A stretch of DNA of 15,220 nucleotides from Bacteroidaceae bacterium (GCA_017466965.1 JAFTTD010000376.1:1-15220), one strand, 5' to 3'; shown: positions 1 through 7,442, counted from the stretch's first letter. Notes: generated from the sequence alone by a model not told the origin. Numbers and translations: made by a program.

Positions 1-927
1 ATCAATTTGCTTGCCTACAGTTTCGGAGAGGCTATGGTGAAAGAGGGCGACGAGGTTATCGTCTCTACTATGGAGCATCACAGCAACATTGTGCCCTGGC
101 AATTGGTGGGCGAACGCAAAGGTATAAGGTTAAGGGTGATTCCGATGACGGACGAGGGGGAACTGATGATGGACGAATATGAAAGGCTGTTCAACGAGAA
201 TACCCGTCTTGTCAGTGTCATGCATGTGTCAAACGTTCTTGGAACGGTAAACCCTGTGAGCCGCATAATAGAAGTGGCACACAGCCACGGAGTGCCCGTA
301 ATGATTGACGGAGCGCAATCAACTCCGCATTTTGCTGTAGATATGCAAGAGCTTGACTGCGACTTCTTTGCCTTCAGCGGTCACAAGATATACGGCCCTA
401 CCGGGGTAGGCGTGCTGTACGGCAAGGAAGAGTGGCTTGACAAACTGCCGCCATATCAGGGCGGAGGCGAAATGATTAAGAACGTTTCTTTTGAAAAGAC
501 TACTTTCAACGAACTTCCATACAAATTTGAGGCTGGAACTCCTGACTACGTAGCTACTCACGCCCTTGCAAAGGCTTTGGAATATGTAGATGCAATTGGA
601 ATGGACAATATATGCAAGCACGAGCAGGAACTGACCAAATATGCAATGGAACAGATGGCAATGATACCAGAGATGAGATTCTTTGGTACTGCTCCTGGGA
701 AGGATGCCGTCATTTCGTTCCTTGTAGGCGACATTCATCATCTTGACATGGGCACCCTGCTCGACCGCCTGGGCATTGCTGTACGCACCGGACATCACTG
801 CGCCGAACCTCTCATGCGCCGTCTCGGTATAGAGGGTACAGTGAGGGCTTCGTTCGGACTTTACAACACAAAAGAGGAGGTTGATGCCCTCGTGGCAGGA
901 ATTGACAGGGTAAGAAAAATGTTTTGA
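1..927 (+). CDS. sufS: Cysteine desulfurase, SufS/type II (5' end missing)
   Basis: PLP-dependent enzyme that takes sulfur from L-cysteine, giving alanine and an enzyme persulfide for Fe-S cluster assembly in the cytoplasm. The reading frame is open at base 1 (Ile-Asn precede LAYSFGEA), so roughly the first 100 of about 405 residues lie outside the window. Visible motifs: EHHSNIVPW; MIDGAQSTPH, containing the Asp that contacts the PLP ring; FSGHKIYGPTGVGVLYG, whose Lys (codon 385-387) should form the Schiff base; and RTGHHCAEP, whose Cys (codon 799-801) is the persulfide-forming residue. The short RTGHHCAEP active-site segment is typical of type II (SufS/CsdA) rather than IscS. The gene ends in tandem stops TGA TAA. 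In this phylum sufS normally follows sufBCD, which would lie to the left. Close alternative: CsdA. The family assignment is firm. Confidence 0.95.
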   Translation: MNLLAYSFGEAMVKEGDEVIVSTMEHHSNIVPWQLVGERKGIRLRVIPMTDEGELMMDEYERLFNENTRLVSVMHVSNVLGTVNPVSRIIEVAHSHGVPVMIDGAQSTPHFAVDMQELDCDFFAFSGHKIYGPTGVGVLYGKEEWLDKLPPYQGGGEMIKNVSFEKTTFNELPYKFEAGTPDYVATHALAKALEYVDAIGMDNICKHEQELTKYAMEQMAMIPEMRFFGTAPGKDAVISFLVGDIHHLDMGTLLDRLGIAVRTGHHCAEPLMRRLGIEGTVRASFGLYNTKEEVDALVAGIDRVRKMF

Positions 928-930
928 TAA

Positions 931-1081
931 GGAGGTAAGGAGTTAAGGAGTTAAGAAGTTAGAGGAGTTAAAGGTAGGAGTTAAACATGGGAGTTAAAAG
1001 GAGGAGTTAAAATGGGACGGCACTATTGGGTGTTACTTTCTAATGCTTCCTCTTACAAACTTAAAAACTTAAAAACTAAAA
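931..1081 (-). repeat. Composite octamer repeat, minus-oriented copy, plus AACTTAAA units
   Basis: Starts 3 bases after the sufS stop. Read on the plus strand it begins with AAGGAGTT units (937-944, 945-952, then AAGAAGTT 953-960), followed by looser GGAGTTAAA units up to about 1012. These are the reverse complement of the AACTCCTT arms found elsewhere in the window. The middle (about 1013-1050) is diverged but keeps GGCACTATTG, close to the GGACACTATTG of the copy near 7195. It ends with three 8-bp units at 1058-1081 (AACTTAAA, AACTTAAA, AACTAAAA). No open reading frame, RNA gene or TAnnTTTG promoter was recognised here. Confidence 0.6.
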
Positions 1082-1082
1082 T

Positions 1083-1179
1083 GAGGTTGTGAGGTTATAA
1101 GGTTGTGAGGTTATAAGGTAGGCAATTACGTCCAATGGCATCGTCTGAACTCCTGAACTCCCGAACTCCTGAACTCCTT
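1083..1179 (+). repeat. Composite octamer repeat, plus-oriented copy (clearest example)
   Basis: Three parts. Left arm: 8-bp units GAGGTTGT, GAGGTTAT, AAGGTTGT, GAGGTTAT (1083-1114), then AAGGTAGGC (1115-1123). Core: 24 bases (1124-1147) containing GTCCAATGGCAT and ending GTCTG. Right arm: 8-bp units AACTCCTG, AACTCCCG, AACTCCTG, AACTCCTT (1148-1179). The same order and the same core length recur at 2695-2799, and an inverted copy lies near 7129-7215. I do not recognise a named repeat family. Together with its neighbours it fills the 362-base gap between sufS and hisS. Confidence 0.7.
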
Positions 1180-1195
1180 TTGTTACAAGGCAAGC

Positions 1196-1284
1196 AACTT
1201 AAAAACTCAAAAACTAAAATACGCCTTACAACATAATAACAGAAGACTTAAAAACTTAAAAACTAAAAAACTTAAAAACTTAAA
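1196..1284 (+). repeat. A-rich AACTTAAA octamer arrays upstream of hisS
   Basis: Two short runs of 8-bp units: three at 1196-1219 (AACTTAAA, AACTCAAA, AACTAAAA) and five at 1245-1284 (GACTTAAA, AACTTAAA, AACTAAAA, AACTTAAA, AACTTAAA). The second run stops 5 bases before the hisS ATG, so the whole translation-initiation region of hisS upstream of the start codon is repeat DNA. It holds no purine-rich Shine-Dalgarno sequence, which is common in Bacteroidota, where A-rich leaders are used. No promoter box was found between 928 and 1289, so hisS may be transcribed by read-through from sufS or from a promoter I cannot recognise. Confidence 0.7.
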
Positions 1285-1289
1285 CATAT

Positions 1290-2672
1290 ATGGCACAAAA
1301 ACCAGGTATTCCAAAGGGTACACGCGACTTCTCGCCAGTAGAGATGGCTAAGCGCAATTATATATTCAATACTATCCGTGAAGTATATGCTCTTTACGGA
1401 TTTCAGCAGATTGAGACCCCTGCTATGGAGAATCTCAGCACTCTGATGGGCAAATATGGTGAAGAGGGCGACAAACTACTTTTCAAAATCCAAAATTCGG
1501 GCGATTACTTCAGGGGGCTGACTGACGAAGAGCTGCTTTCGCGCAATGCCACCAAGCTGGCGAGCAAATTCTGTGAGAAAGGGCTACGCTACGACCTTAC
1601 AGTTCCGTTTGCACGCTACGTCGTCATGCACCGCGAGGAATTGGCTCTGCCTTTCAAGCGTTACCAGATTCAGCCTGTATGGCGTGCTGACCGTCCGCAG
1701 AAGGGACGTTACCGTGAATTCTACCAATGTGATGCTGATGTTGTGGGCTCTGAGTCACTTCTGAACGAGGTGGAACTGATGCAGATTGTTGATACGGTGT
1801 TCAGCCGTTTCGGCATACGTGTATGCATTAAGATCAACAACAGAAAGATACTCACCGGCATTGCAGAGATGATTGGTCAGGCAGACAAGATTGTAGATAT
1901 AACTGTAGCTATAGACAAGCTTGACAAGATAGGACTTGACAATGTCAATGCCGAGCTTATTGAGAACGGTATTCCTGCTGATGCTGTTGAGAAGCTGCAG
2001 CCTATCATCAAATTGTCGGGTACAAACAAGGAAAAGCTTGCCACAATGCGCGAAGTGCTTAAGGATAGCGAAATAGGCTTGAAGGGAGTGGAAGAATCGG
2101 AGTTCATCCTTGACAAACTTGACAAACTCGGTCTAAAAAATGAAATAGAGCTGGACCTTACACTTGCGAGAGGTCTGAACTACTATACTGGAGCTATCTT
2201 TGAAGTCAAGGCGCTTGACGTTCAGATAGGAAGTATCACCGGTGGAGGTCGCTATGACAATCTTACAGGCATTTTCGGCATGCCAGGATTGTCGGGAGTA
2301 GGCATTTCATTCGGTGCAGACCGCATATTTGATGTTTTGAACCAGCTTGACCTTTATCCGAAGGAAACTATAAACGCAACCCAACTGCTCTTTGTCAATT
2401 TTGGGGATGCAGAAACAGACTTCTGCCTGCCTATCCTTGCAAAAGCCAGAGCTGCAGGAATTAAGGCGGAAATTTACCCAGACTCTGCCAAGATGAAAAA
2501 GCAAATGACTTACGCCAATGCAAAACAGATACCTTTCGTTGCCATAGTTGGTGAAAGCGAAATGGCAGAAGGAAAGATTAACCTTAAAAATATGACTACT
2601 GGAGAACAGTCGATGGTTACTCCTGATGAACTGGTAGAAATAGTTTGTAAGGTAGGCTGTTGGAGGTTATAA
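1290..2672 (+). CDS. hisS: Histidine--tRNA ligase
   Basis: Class II aminoacyl-tRNA synthetase that charges tRNA-His in the cytoplasm (460 residues). N-terminal GTRDFSP is typical of the family (residues 10-16). Motif 2 lies around 124-150 ([20 protein letters not shown], then FYQCDAD). The histidine-binding [15 protein letters not shown] is at 293-306. Motif 3 spans about 316-345 (TGGGRYDNL to GISFGADRI). The C-terminal anticodon-binding domain starts near 365 (LLFVNFGD). The ATG at 1290 gives the expected N-terminus and lies 5 bases after an octamer array. The last seven codons (KVGCWRL) and the TAA stop coincide with AAGGTAGGC and GAGGTTAT repeat units, so the native C-terminus was probably replaced or extended by repeat DNA (inference). 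The catalytic domains look intact. Confidence 0.97.
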   Translation: MAQKPGIPKGTRDFSPVEMAKRNYIFNTIREVYALYGFQQIETPAMENLSTLMGKYGEEGDKLLFKIQNSGDYFRGLTDEELLSRNATKLASKFCEKGLRYDLTVPFARYVVMHREELALPFKRYQIQPVWRADRPQKGRYREFYQCDADVVGSESLLNEVELMQIVDTVFSRFGIRVCIKINNRKILTGIAEMIGQADKIVDITVAIDKLDKIGLDNVNAELIENGIPADAVEKLQPIIKLSGTNKEKLATMREVLKDSEIGLKGVEESEFILDKLDKLGLKNEIELDLTLARGLNYYTGAIFEVKALDVQIGSITGGGRYDNLTGIFGMPGLSGVGISFGADRIFDVLNQLDLYPKETINATQLLFVNFGDAETDFCLPILAKARAAGIKAEIYPDSAKMKKQMTYANAKQIPFVAIVGESEMAEGKINLKNMTTGEQSMVTPDELVEIVCKVGCWRL

Positions 2673-2799
2673 GGTCATGAGGTTGTGAGGTTTTAAGGTA
2701 GGCTATGCCACCCCATGCATTTGTCTGAACTCCTGAACTCCTGAACTCCTTAACTTCTTAACTCCTTAACTACTTAACTACTTAACTTCTTAACTACTT
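2649..2799 (+). repeat. Composite octamer repeat overlapping the hisS 3' end
   Basis: Second plus-oriented copy. AAGGTAGGC appears inside the hisS reading frame (2649-2657) and again at 2695-2703. Between them are 8-bp units GAGGTTAT (2663-2670, containing part of the hisS stop), AAGGTCAT, GAGGTTGT and GAGGTTTT. A 24-base core (2704-2727) ends GTCTG like that of the first copy. The right arm is nine uninterrupted octamers at 2728-2799: AACTCCTG twice, AACTCCTT, AACTTCTT, AACTCCTT, AACTACTT twice, AACTTCTT, AACTACTT. It ends 8 bases before the ATG of the peptidase gene. This fills the whole hisS-dpp4 gap; no promoter box was seen. Confidence 0.7.
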
Positions 2800-2807
2800 A
2801 TAAAACA

Positions 2808-5036
2808 ATGGAAACAATAAAAAGAATCATGTTTGTTATATGCCTGACTGTTTTCACTACAGGCATTAACGGACAACACATCCCTACTCTGCAGGAAGCA
2901 GTATATGGAGGACTAATCCACACTGAAGGAGGCAGCAATGTAAACTGGCTCGATGGTGAACGCTATTCAAAAATAGAGCGTAACAGCGAAGGCAAGAACG
3001 AGATTGTTGCATACAGTGCAAAGGATAATACACGCGAAGTCATAATCAGTGCAGAAAAACTGATTAACCCCTCAACTGGCAAACAGCTGTCTGTGAGAAA
3101 TTTCACTTTCTCAAATGACAACAAGAAGGTGCTTATCTATACTAACACAAGAAGAGTGTGGCGTTACGACACTCGCGGCGACTATTGGGTGCTGAACATA
3201 GAAGAAGGAACACTTGAAAAACTCGGCAAGAACCGTCCGGAAGCAAGCATGATGTTCGCAAAATTCTCGCCCGATGGTACAAGAGTGGCATACGTTTCTG
3301 AAAACAACATCTACGTAGAGAACGTGACTGACGGGAATGTGAAACAAATCACCACTGACGGCAGCGACCTTATAGTCAACGGTACATTTGACTGGGTTTA
3401 TGAGGAAGAATTCAACTGCCGTGACGGATTTCGCTGGAGCCCTGACGGAAAGTACATTGCATACTGGCAAAGCGACACAGAAGGAACCGGATGGTTTGAC
3501 ATCATAAACAATGTAGATGCCCTGTACCCAACAATACAGCGTTTCCCTTATCCTAAGGCAGGAACAACAAACTCAGCCGTGAAAGTTGGCTACATTTCTG
3601 CCGATGGCGGAAATACAACCTGGATTGAGATACCGGGAGATCCTCGCAACAACTATATTCCACGCATGGAGTTCATTCCTGAAAGCAACGAGCTATTCAT
3701 CCAGCAAATGAACCGCGAACAGAACACTAACCATGTATGGACTGTGAAGATAGGCGACTCTGTGCCTACAAACATATTCACAGACAAGGACGCTGCATGG
3801 CTTGAAACTAACGACAACATACATTGGCTTAAAGGCGGAAAATACTTCACATGGATAAGTGAACGCGACGGATGGAAACACCTCTACCGCATCAGTCGTG
3901 ACGGAAAAGATATTGAGCCTATAACCAAAGGTGATTTCGACTTCATCAACGAAGTGGGAATAGACACTAAACGAGGATTAATATATTTCATTGCATCACC
4001 AGACAATTTCACTCAGCGCTACCTGTATCAGGCACGCCTCTTCGGAAAAGGTGAAGTGAAAAGGCTCAGCCCTGCATCACAAAGCGGACAACATTCATAC
4101 AACATGTCGCCATCAGGCAAATGGGCTGTCCATACATTCAGCAATACAGAGACTCCTCCTGTAATTGACATGATTTCTTTGCCTGCACACAAAACAGTGC
4201 GTCTAATCACCAACAATGAAAGAGCACTGAAACAATACAAGTCACTCAAACTCAACGGAAAGGAATTCTTCAAAGTTCGTTCAGGAGAGCTCATGCTTGA
4301 CGGATGGATGATAAAGCCTGTAAACTTTGACCCTGCACAGAAATATCCTGTAATACTTGACATTTACGGCGAGCCTGCCAATTCAACAGTTCAAGACGTA
4401 TGGGGCGGTGGAAGCCTATGGCATCAGTATCTTGCAAACCTCGGATATATTGTCATAAGCATTGACAACCGTGGCGCAAACTGTCCGCGTGGACGCGAAT
4501 GGCGCAAGTGCATATATGGGGAAGTCGGAACACTTGCTTGCCTTGACCAAGCACTCGGAGTGCAGGACCTTGCACGCCAGTATTCTTTCATTGACTCAAG
4601 CAGAATCGGAGTTACAGGATGGAGCGGCGGTGGAAGCCAGACTCTTAACTGCATGTTCCGTTATCCGAATGTATTCCATACTGGTATTGCCGTTGCATTC
4701 GTTTCAGACCAGCGGCTTTACGACACCATATACCAGGAACGTTACATGAACACACCTCAGAACAACCCTGAAGGATACCGCAAAGGCTCACCGATAACTC
4801 ACGCCAAAGGATTGGAAGGTAATCTGCTCCTTATTCATGGAACAGGAGACGACAACGTCCACTATCAGAGCTGTGAGATGCTTGTGAACGAACTTATACG
4901 ACACGGCAAGGTATTCTCACAAATATCTTACCCTATGCGCTCACACAGCATCAGCGAACGCCAGGGAACAACATTCCATCTGCGCAAGTCGATGGCAGAC
5001 TATTGGCTCAAGAATCTCCCAGCAGGAGGAAAGTAA
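2808..5036 (+). CDS. Dipeptidyl peptidase IV-family serine peptidase, exported
   Basis: S9B prolyl oligopeptidase-family enzyme (742 residues), expected to remove X-Pro or X-Ala dipeptides from peptide N-termini in the periplasm or at the cell surface. An N-terminal hydrophobic segment (about 7-20) ending INGQ looks like a signal peptide. The beta-propeller (about 30-480) carries DWVYEEEF (195-202), whose Glu pair (200/201) corresponds to the substrate-amine-binding glutamates of DPP IV. The alpha/beta-hydrolase domain has DIYGEP (518-523, oxyanion Tyr), GWSGGGS with Ser606 as nucleophile, HGTGDDNVH with Asp681, and RSHSISE with His713. The nucleophile elbow reads GWSGGG where DPP IV enzymes usually have GWSYGG. 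The ATG at 2808 lies 8 bases after an octamer array; Met8 is a less likely start. Bacteroidota use such enzymes in peptide uptake. Substrate preference is inferred from the family. Confidence 0.92.
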   Translation: METIKRIMFVICLTVFTTGINGQHIPTLQEAVYGGLIHTEGGSNVNWLDGERYSKIERNSEGKNEIVAYSAKDNTREVIISAEKLINPSTGKQLSVRNFTFSNDNKKVLIYTNTRRVWRYDTRGDYWVLNIEEGTLEKLGKNRPEASMMFAKFSPDGTRVAYVSENNIYVENVTDGNVKQITTDGSDLIVNGTFDWVYEEEFNCRDGFRWSPDGKYIAYWQSDTEGTGWFDIINNVDALYPTIQRFPYPKAGTTNSAVKVGYISADGGNTTWIEIPGDPRNNYIPRMEFIPESNELFIQQMNREQNTNHVWTVKIGDSVPTNIFTDKDAAWLETNDNIHWLKGGKYFTWISERDGWKHLYRISRDGKDIEPITKGDFDFINEVGIDTKRGLIYFIASPDNFTQRYLYQARLFGKGEVKRLSPASQSGQHSYNMSPSGKWAVHTFSNTETPPVIDMISLPAHKTVRLITNNERALKQYKSLKLNGKEFFKVRSGELMLDGWMIKPVNFDPAQKYPVILDIYGEPANSTVQDVWGGGSLWHQYLANLGYIVISIDNRGANCPRGREWRKCIYGEVGTLACLDQALGVQDLARQYSFIDSSRIGVTGWSGGGSQTLNCMFRYPNVFHTGIAVAFVSDQRLYDTIYQERYMNTPQNNPEGYRKGSPITHAKGLEGNLLLIHGTGDDNVHYQSCEMLVNELIRHGKVFSQISYPMRSHSISERQGTTFHLRKSMADYWLKNLPAGGK

Positions 5037-5059
5037 AACAAAATTGGGAATAAGAAATA

Positions 5060-5105
5060 AAAAAACTCAGGACCTTCATAGCAATATGAACATCCTGAGT
5101 TTTTT
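5060..5105. terminator. Bidirectional intrinsic terminator between dpp4 and the GH2 gene
   Basis: A 13-base arm AAAAAACTCAGGA (5060-5072) pairs perfectly with TCCTGAGTTTTTT (5093-5105). Inside it a second stem, TTCATA/TATGAA, closes on a GCAA loop. The T-run at the right serves the plus-strand peptidase gene, ending 24 bases upstream. The A-run at the left becomes a T-run for the minus-strand GH2 gene. Placement between convergent genes fits a shared terminator. Confidence 0.9.
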
Positions 5106-5214
5106 ATATCATCTTACAGTCAATATCTACTCAAAAGTCGCAACCATACAATATATTATGATGCCAGACAAGAGACTTCATGTCTTTTAATCTTTCTGCT
5201 CTTTAGATAAGTTC

Positions 5215-7023
5215 TCACTTCCCCTCATAGTATTTCTTCAGGACATAGAACGCTTGCTTCTTCTTGCCTTTCTCCGAAATAAGTCCTTTACGGTTCCATC
5301 CGTCCTGAATTTCATGAAGCTGACGCAATGGCGACATGAAGTCGCACAATATCCATGGAGCCATACCTGAAAGACCTTCTATCTTATCAAACATTGCAAT
5401 ACATTCCTCATACAGATACGCCTGAAACTCTTCGCTCCATCGCGTCTCCTTGTCGCCATGCAGTCCTTGCAATGCTCCTCCTCCGAACTCGCTGACTATA
5501 ACAGGCTTTTCAAGTCCCATCTTAAATGTTTTGCCACGACATTCCGCAGGAGAGCCTCCATACCAACCAAGATATTCATTAAGACTGATAATGTCAAGTT
5601 TCTTCATCAGCGGATCATTGTATGTATAAACAGCGTCAGGATGTCCGTCAGCCTCTTGGTCTTTCTTGCATGCCGCTGAAATCAGACGCGTTGAATCAAG
5701 ACTGCGCACATAGTCTGCCAATTCACCAAGAAAAGCATTTCGTTCAGGCACAACTGCCGTTTCGTTAGCAATAGACCATATAATGCTGCTCGCACGATTG
5801 TAATCGCGGTTTATCAGTTCTTCATATTGTTTCTTTGCCTTTTCCAATACTTTTGGGTTATTCCACTGTATTCCCCAATAGAGCGGCAACTCTTCCCAAA
5901 GAAGAATTCCTTCTTTGTCTGCCAGACGCACAAGATTTTCCTGATGCGGATAATGCGCAAGACGCAAGAAATTGCATCCAAGTTCCTTTGCCCATCCAAT
6001 TACAAGGCGAGCGTCCTCCACTGAATTAGCCCGATTGCGCTGCAACGGATTCTCATCATGCAAACAGATTCCCTTTAAGAAAACCGGTTTGCCATTAAGC
6101 AAAATCTGTCTGCCCTTTGTTTCTATTGTACGGAATCCGACAAGGTCATCAACAGTGTCATTACCAGCAATAAGCCGCACATTATACAGTTTTGGATTCT
6201 CAGGACTCCAAAGTTCCAAACGTTTAGCCGCTATACTGAAATCAGCCTCACCGTCACCACCAACAGATATACTCTTGTCTATCTTAAGTTCTGGTATCTG
6301 AATTCTGCCTTCTACAGGCAATGTCTTGCCCGAAACTTGCATCTTGCCACTAATAACACGAGTCTTTTCGTTGAGAGTAGATTTGTCTAACGCCATAAAA
6401 TAATTGTTTATGAACGTTTTAGGCGTTTCAATCAAAAGCACATCACGTGTGATACCTCCGTGATTGAACCAATCTGCCACTTCGGCAGGGATATAGTCTG
6501 CCCTTCTGCCTCCATTAACACCAATAATAAGAAAATTGCCTTCACGTTTCATCAAGTCAGTCACTTCATAGCAGAAGGGCGTGAACCCACCTTCATGACG
6601 CCCTAAACGCTTACCATTGAATGTAACAGTAGCAATATAGTTCGCAGCTCCCACATATACAAAATAACGTTTGTTCGGATCAAGATTCTTTTTATCAAAT
6701 GTACGTCTGTACCAAATGTTGCTTTCATAATACATCAGTTCAGGTTTCTGCGTGTTCCAACTTCCTGGGACCCACAGTGTCTGCGCTGGATTGAAACTAT
6801 ATTCTACTCTGTCCGACTTGTCACGTGGAGTTTCGTTCCTGTAAATCTGTTTTCCGCCCATGCCTTCAGTACGGAAAGGGTCCAGAACATATTCCCATTT
6901 TCCATTCAGACTGACATAATCACGTCCCAACGCATTGCCGATGAAAAGTCCGTTCTGAGCCTGTAGCAAACAGCCTGCAACCAAGCTCATAACAACGAAC
7001 AAAAGATTTCTTTTAGAATTCAT
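5215..7023 (-). CDS. Exported GH2 glycosidase, beta-glucuronidase-like
   Basis: Retaining beta-glycosidase of glycoside hydrolase family 2 (602 residues). An N-terminal signal runs to about residue 22 (cleavage likely before QNG); VAGC at 15-18 also fits a lipobox, so it could be a lipoprotein. Order: jelly-roll sugar-binding domain (about 35-200, with WVPGSWN and NIWYRRTF), immunoglobulin-like domain (about 200-300), TIM barrel (about 300-600). Acid/base is Glu421 in WSIANE; nucleophile is Glu512 in VSEFGGG. Two features resemble beta-glucuronidase rather than beta-galactosidase: LNEYLGWYGG (481-490, compare LNRYYGWY in E. coli GUS) and WNRKG (576-580), an N-x-K motif at the place where glucuronidases bind the uronate carboxylate. 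Specificity for glucuronides is therefore inferred, not shown. The ATG at 7023 is downstream of a good promoter box. The gene stands alone, with no adjacent susC/susD or transporter. Stop is TGA. Confidence 0.9.
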   Translation of the reverse strand: MNSKRNLLFVVMSLVAGCLLQAQNGLFIGNALGRDYVSLNGKWEYVLDPFRTEGMGGKQIYRNETPRDKSDRVEYSFNPAQTLWVPGSWNTQKPELMYYESNIWYRRTFDKKNLDPNKRYFVYVGAANYIATVTFNGKRLGRHEGGFTPFCYEVTDLMKREGNFLIIGVNGGRRADYIPAEVADWFNHGGITRDVLLIETPKTFINNYFMALDKSTLNEKTRVISGKMQVSGKTLPVEGRIQIPELKIDKSISVGGDGEADFSIAAKRLELWSPENPKLYNVRLIAGNDTVDDLVGFRTIETKGRQILLNGKPVFLKGICLHDENPLQRNRANSVEDARLVIGWAKELGCNFLRLAHYPHQENLVRLADKEGILLWEELPLYWGIQWNNPKVLEKAKKQYEELINRDYNRASSIIWSIANETAVVPERNAFLGELADYVRSLDSTRLISAACKKDQEADGHPDAVYTYNDPLMKKLDIISLNEYLGWYGGSPAECRGKTFKMGLEKPVIVSEFGGGALQGLHGDKETRWSEEFQAYLYEECIAMFDKIEGLSGMAPWILCDFMSPLRQLHEIQDGWNRKGLISEKGKKKQAFYVLKKYYEGK

Positions 7024-7060
7024 AAAAGCACTAATTTGAATGATTTAATATTCGTTTTTG

Positions 7061-7068
7061 CAAATGTA
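7061..7068 (-). promoter_or_regulatory. Probable promoter -7 box for the GH2 gene
   Basis: Reads TACATTTG on the minus strand, an exact match to the Bacteroidota primary-sigma -7 consensus TAnnTTTG, 38 bases upstream of the GH2 ATG. A -33-like TTTATG begins 17 bases before it, one mismatch from TTTG. The transcription start would be about 30 bases from the ATG. Confidence 0.65.
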
Positions 7069-7128
7069 ACAATTATTTTCATAAACATTATTACTATCAT
7101 TCAAATTAAGTTCGCAGGCTCAACTTTG

Positions 7129-7215
7129 TTAGGAGGTAAGGAGGTAAAAAGGTTAGGAGTTAAAAGAAGGAGTTAAAACGAGGCTATGCCATTGGACACT
7201 ATTGCCTACCTCTTA
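7129..7215 (-). repeat. Composite octamer repeat, inverted copy
   Basis: Read on the minus strand: AGGTAGGCAAT (reverse complement of 7201-7211), then a core with GTCCAATGGCAT (reverse complement of 7184-7195), then arms of TTTTAACTCC and TAACTCC units down to about 7129. The core aligns base for base with most of the plus-oriented copy at 1115-1147, in the opposite orientation, so this is a true dispersed element and not only chance low complexity. It lies in the 0.5 kb non-coding gap upstream of the GH2 gene; nothing coding was recognised in that gap. Confidence 0.65.
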
Positions 7216-7246
7216 AGTCAAAAGGTACTCAAACTGCGCTGATTGT

Positions 7247-7330
7247 TATAAATGTCAGTGAGATTTATATGTATGCCAGTGAGATTTATATAAATGTCAA
7301 TGACTTTTATATATATGCCAATGGGTTATG
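7247..7330. repeat. Four tandem 21-bp units
   Basis: Units at 7247-7267, 7268-7288, 7289-7309 and 7310-7330, each of the form TATaaATGtCagTgagaTTTA with substitutions that alternate (ATGTCA in units 1 and 3, ATGCCA in units 2 and 4), as if a 42-bp pair had been duplicated. Being 21 bases long, the unit keeps a plus-strand frame and each unit holds an ATG (7252, 7273, 7294, 7315). One frame runs from 7294 to a stop at 7399-7401 (35 codons), but it reads into the flanking octamer array and has no recognisable ribosome site, so I do not call it a gene. Confidence 0.8.
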
Positions 7331-7386
7331 AAGTAATTAGCAGGAATTCAGGAGTTAAGTTTTTAATTATGAATTATGACATTGCT

Positions 7387-7442
7387 AACTTAAAAACTTA
7401 AAAACTTAAAAACTTATAAACTTATAAACTTATAAACTTATA
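7387..7442 (+). repeat. Seven perfect tandem octamers
   Basis: AACTTAAA three times (7387-7410) then AACTTATA four times (7411-7442), without interruption. Same unit family as the arrays upstream of hisS. Here no plus-strand gene follows: the next genes on both sides are on the minus strand, so a role as a translation leader cannot explain this array. Confidence 0.9.

Noticed and set aside
319..798. A 159-codon minus-strand open frame opposite sufS
   Set aside because: The plus strand encodes conserved cysteine desulfurase motifs throughout this stretch; the antisense translation is not protein-like.
931..1284. CRISPR array or tRNA cluster as an explanation of the repeat-rich gap
   Set aside because: Units are 8 bases long, contiguous, and lack regular spacers; no cloverleaf or cas gene is present.
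5171..5190. Short stem AGAC/GTCT just downstream of the GH2 stop
   Set aside because: Only about six pairs with one mismatch; the strong bidirectional terminator at 5060-5105 already serves this gene.
7294..7401. A 35-codon plus-strand frame starting in the 21-bp repeats
   Set aside because: It runs from one repeat family into another, has no ribosome site or promoter, and its composition follows the repeats rather than a protein.
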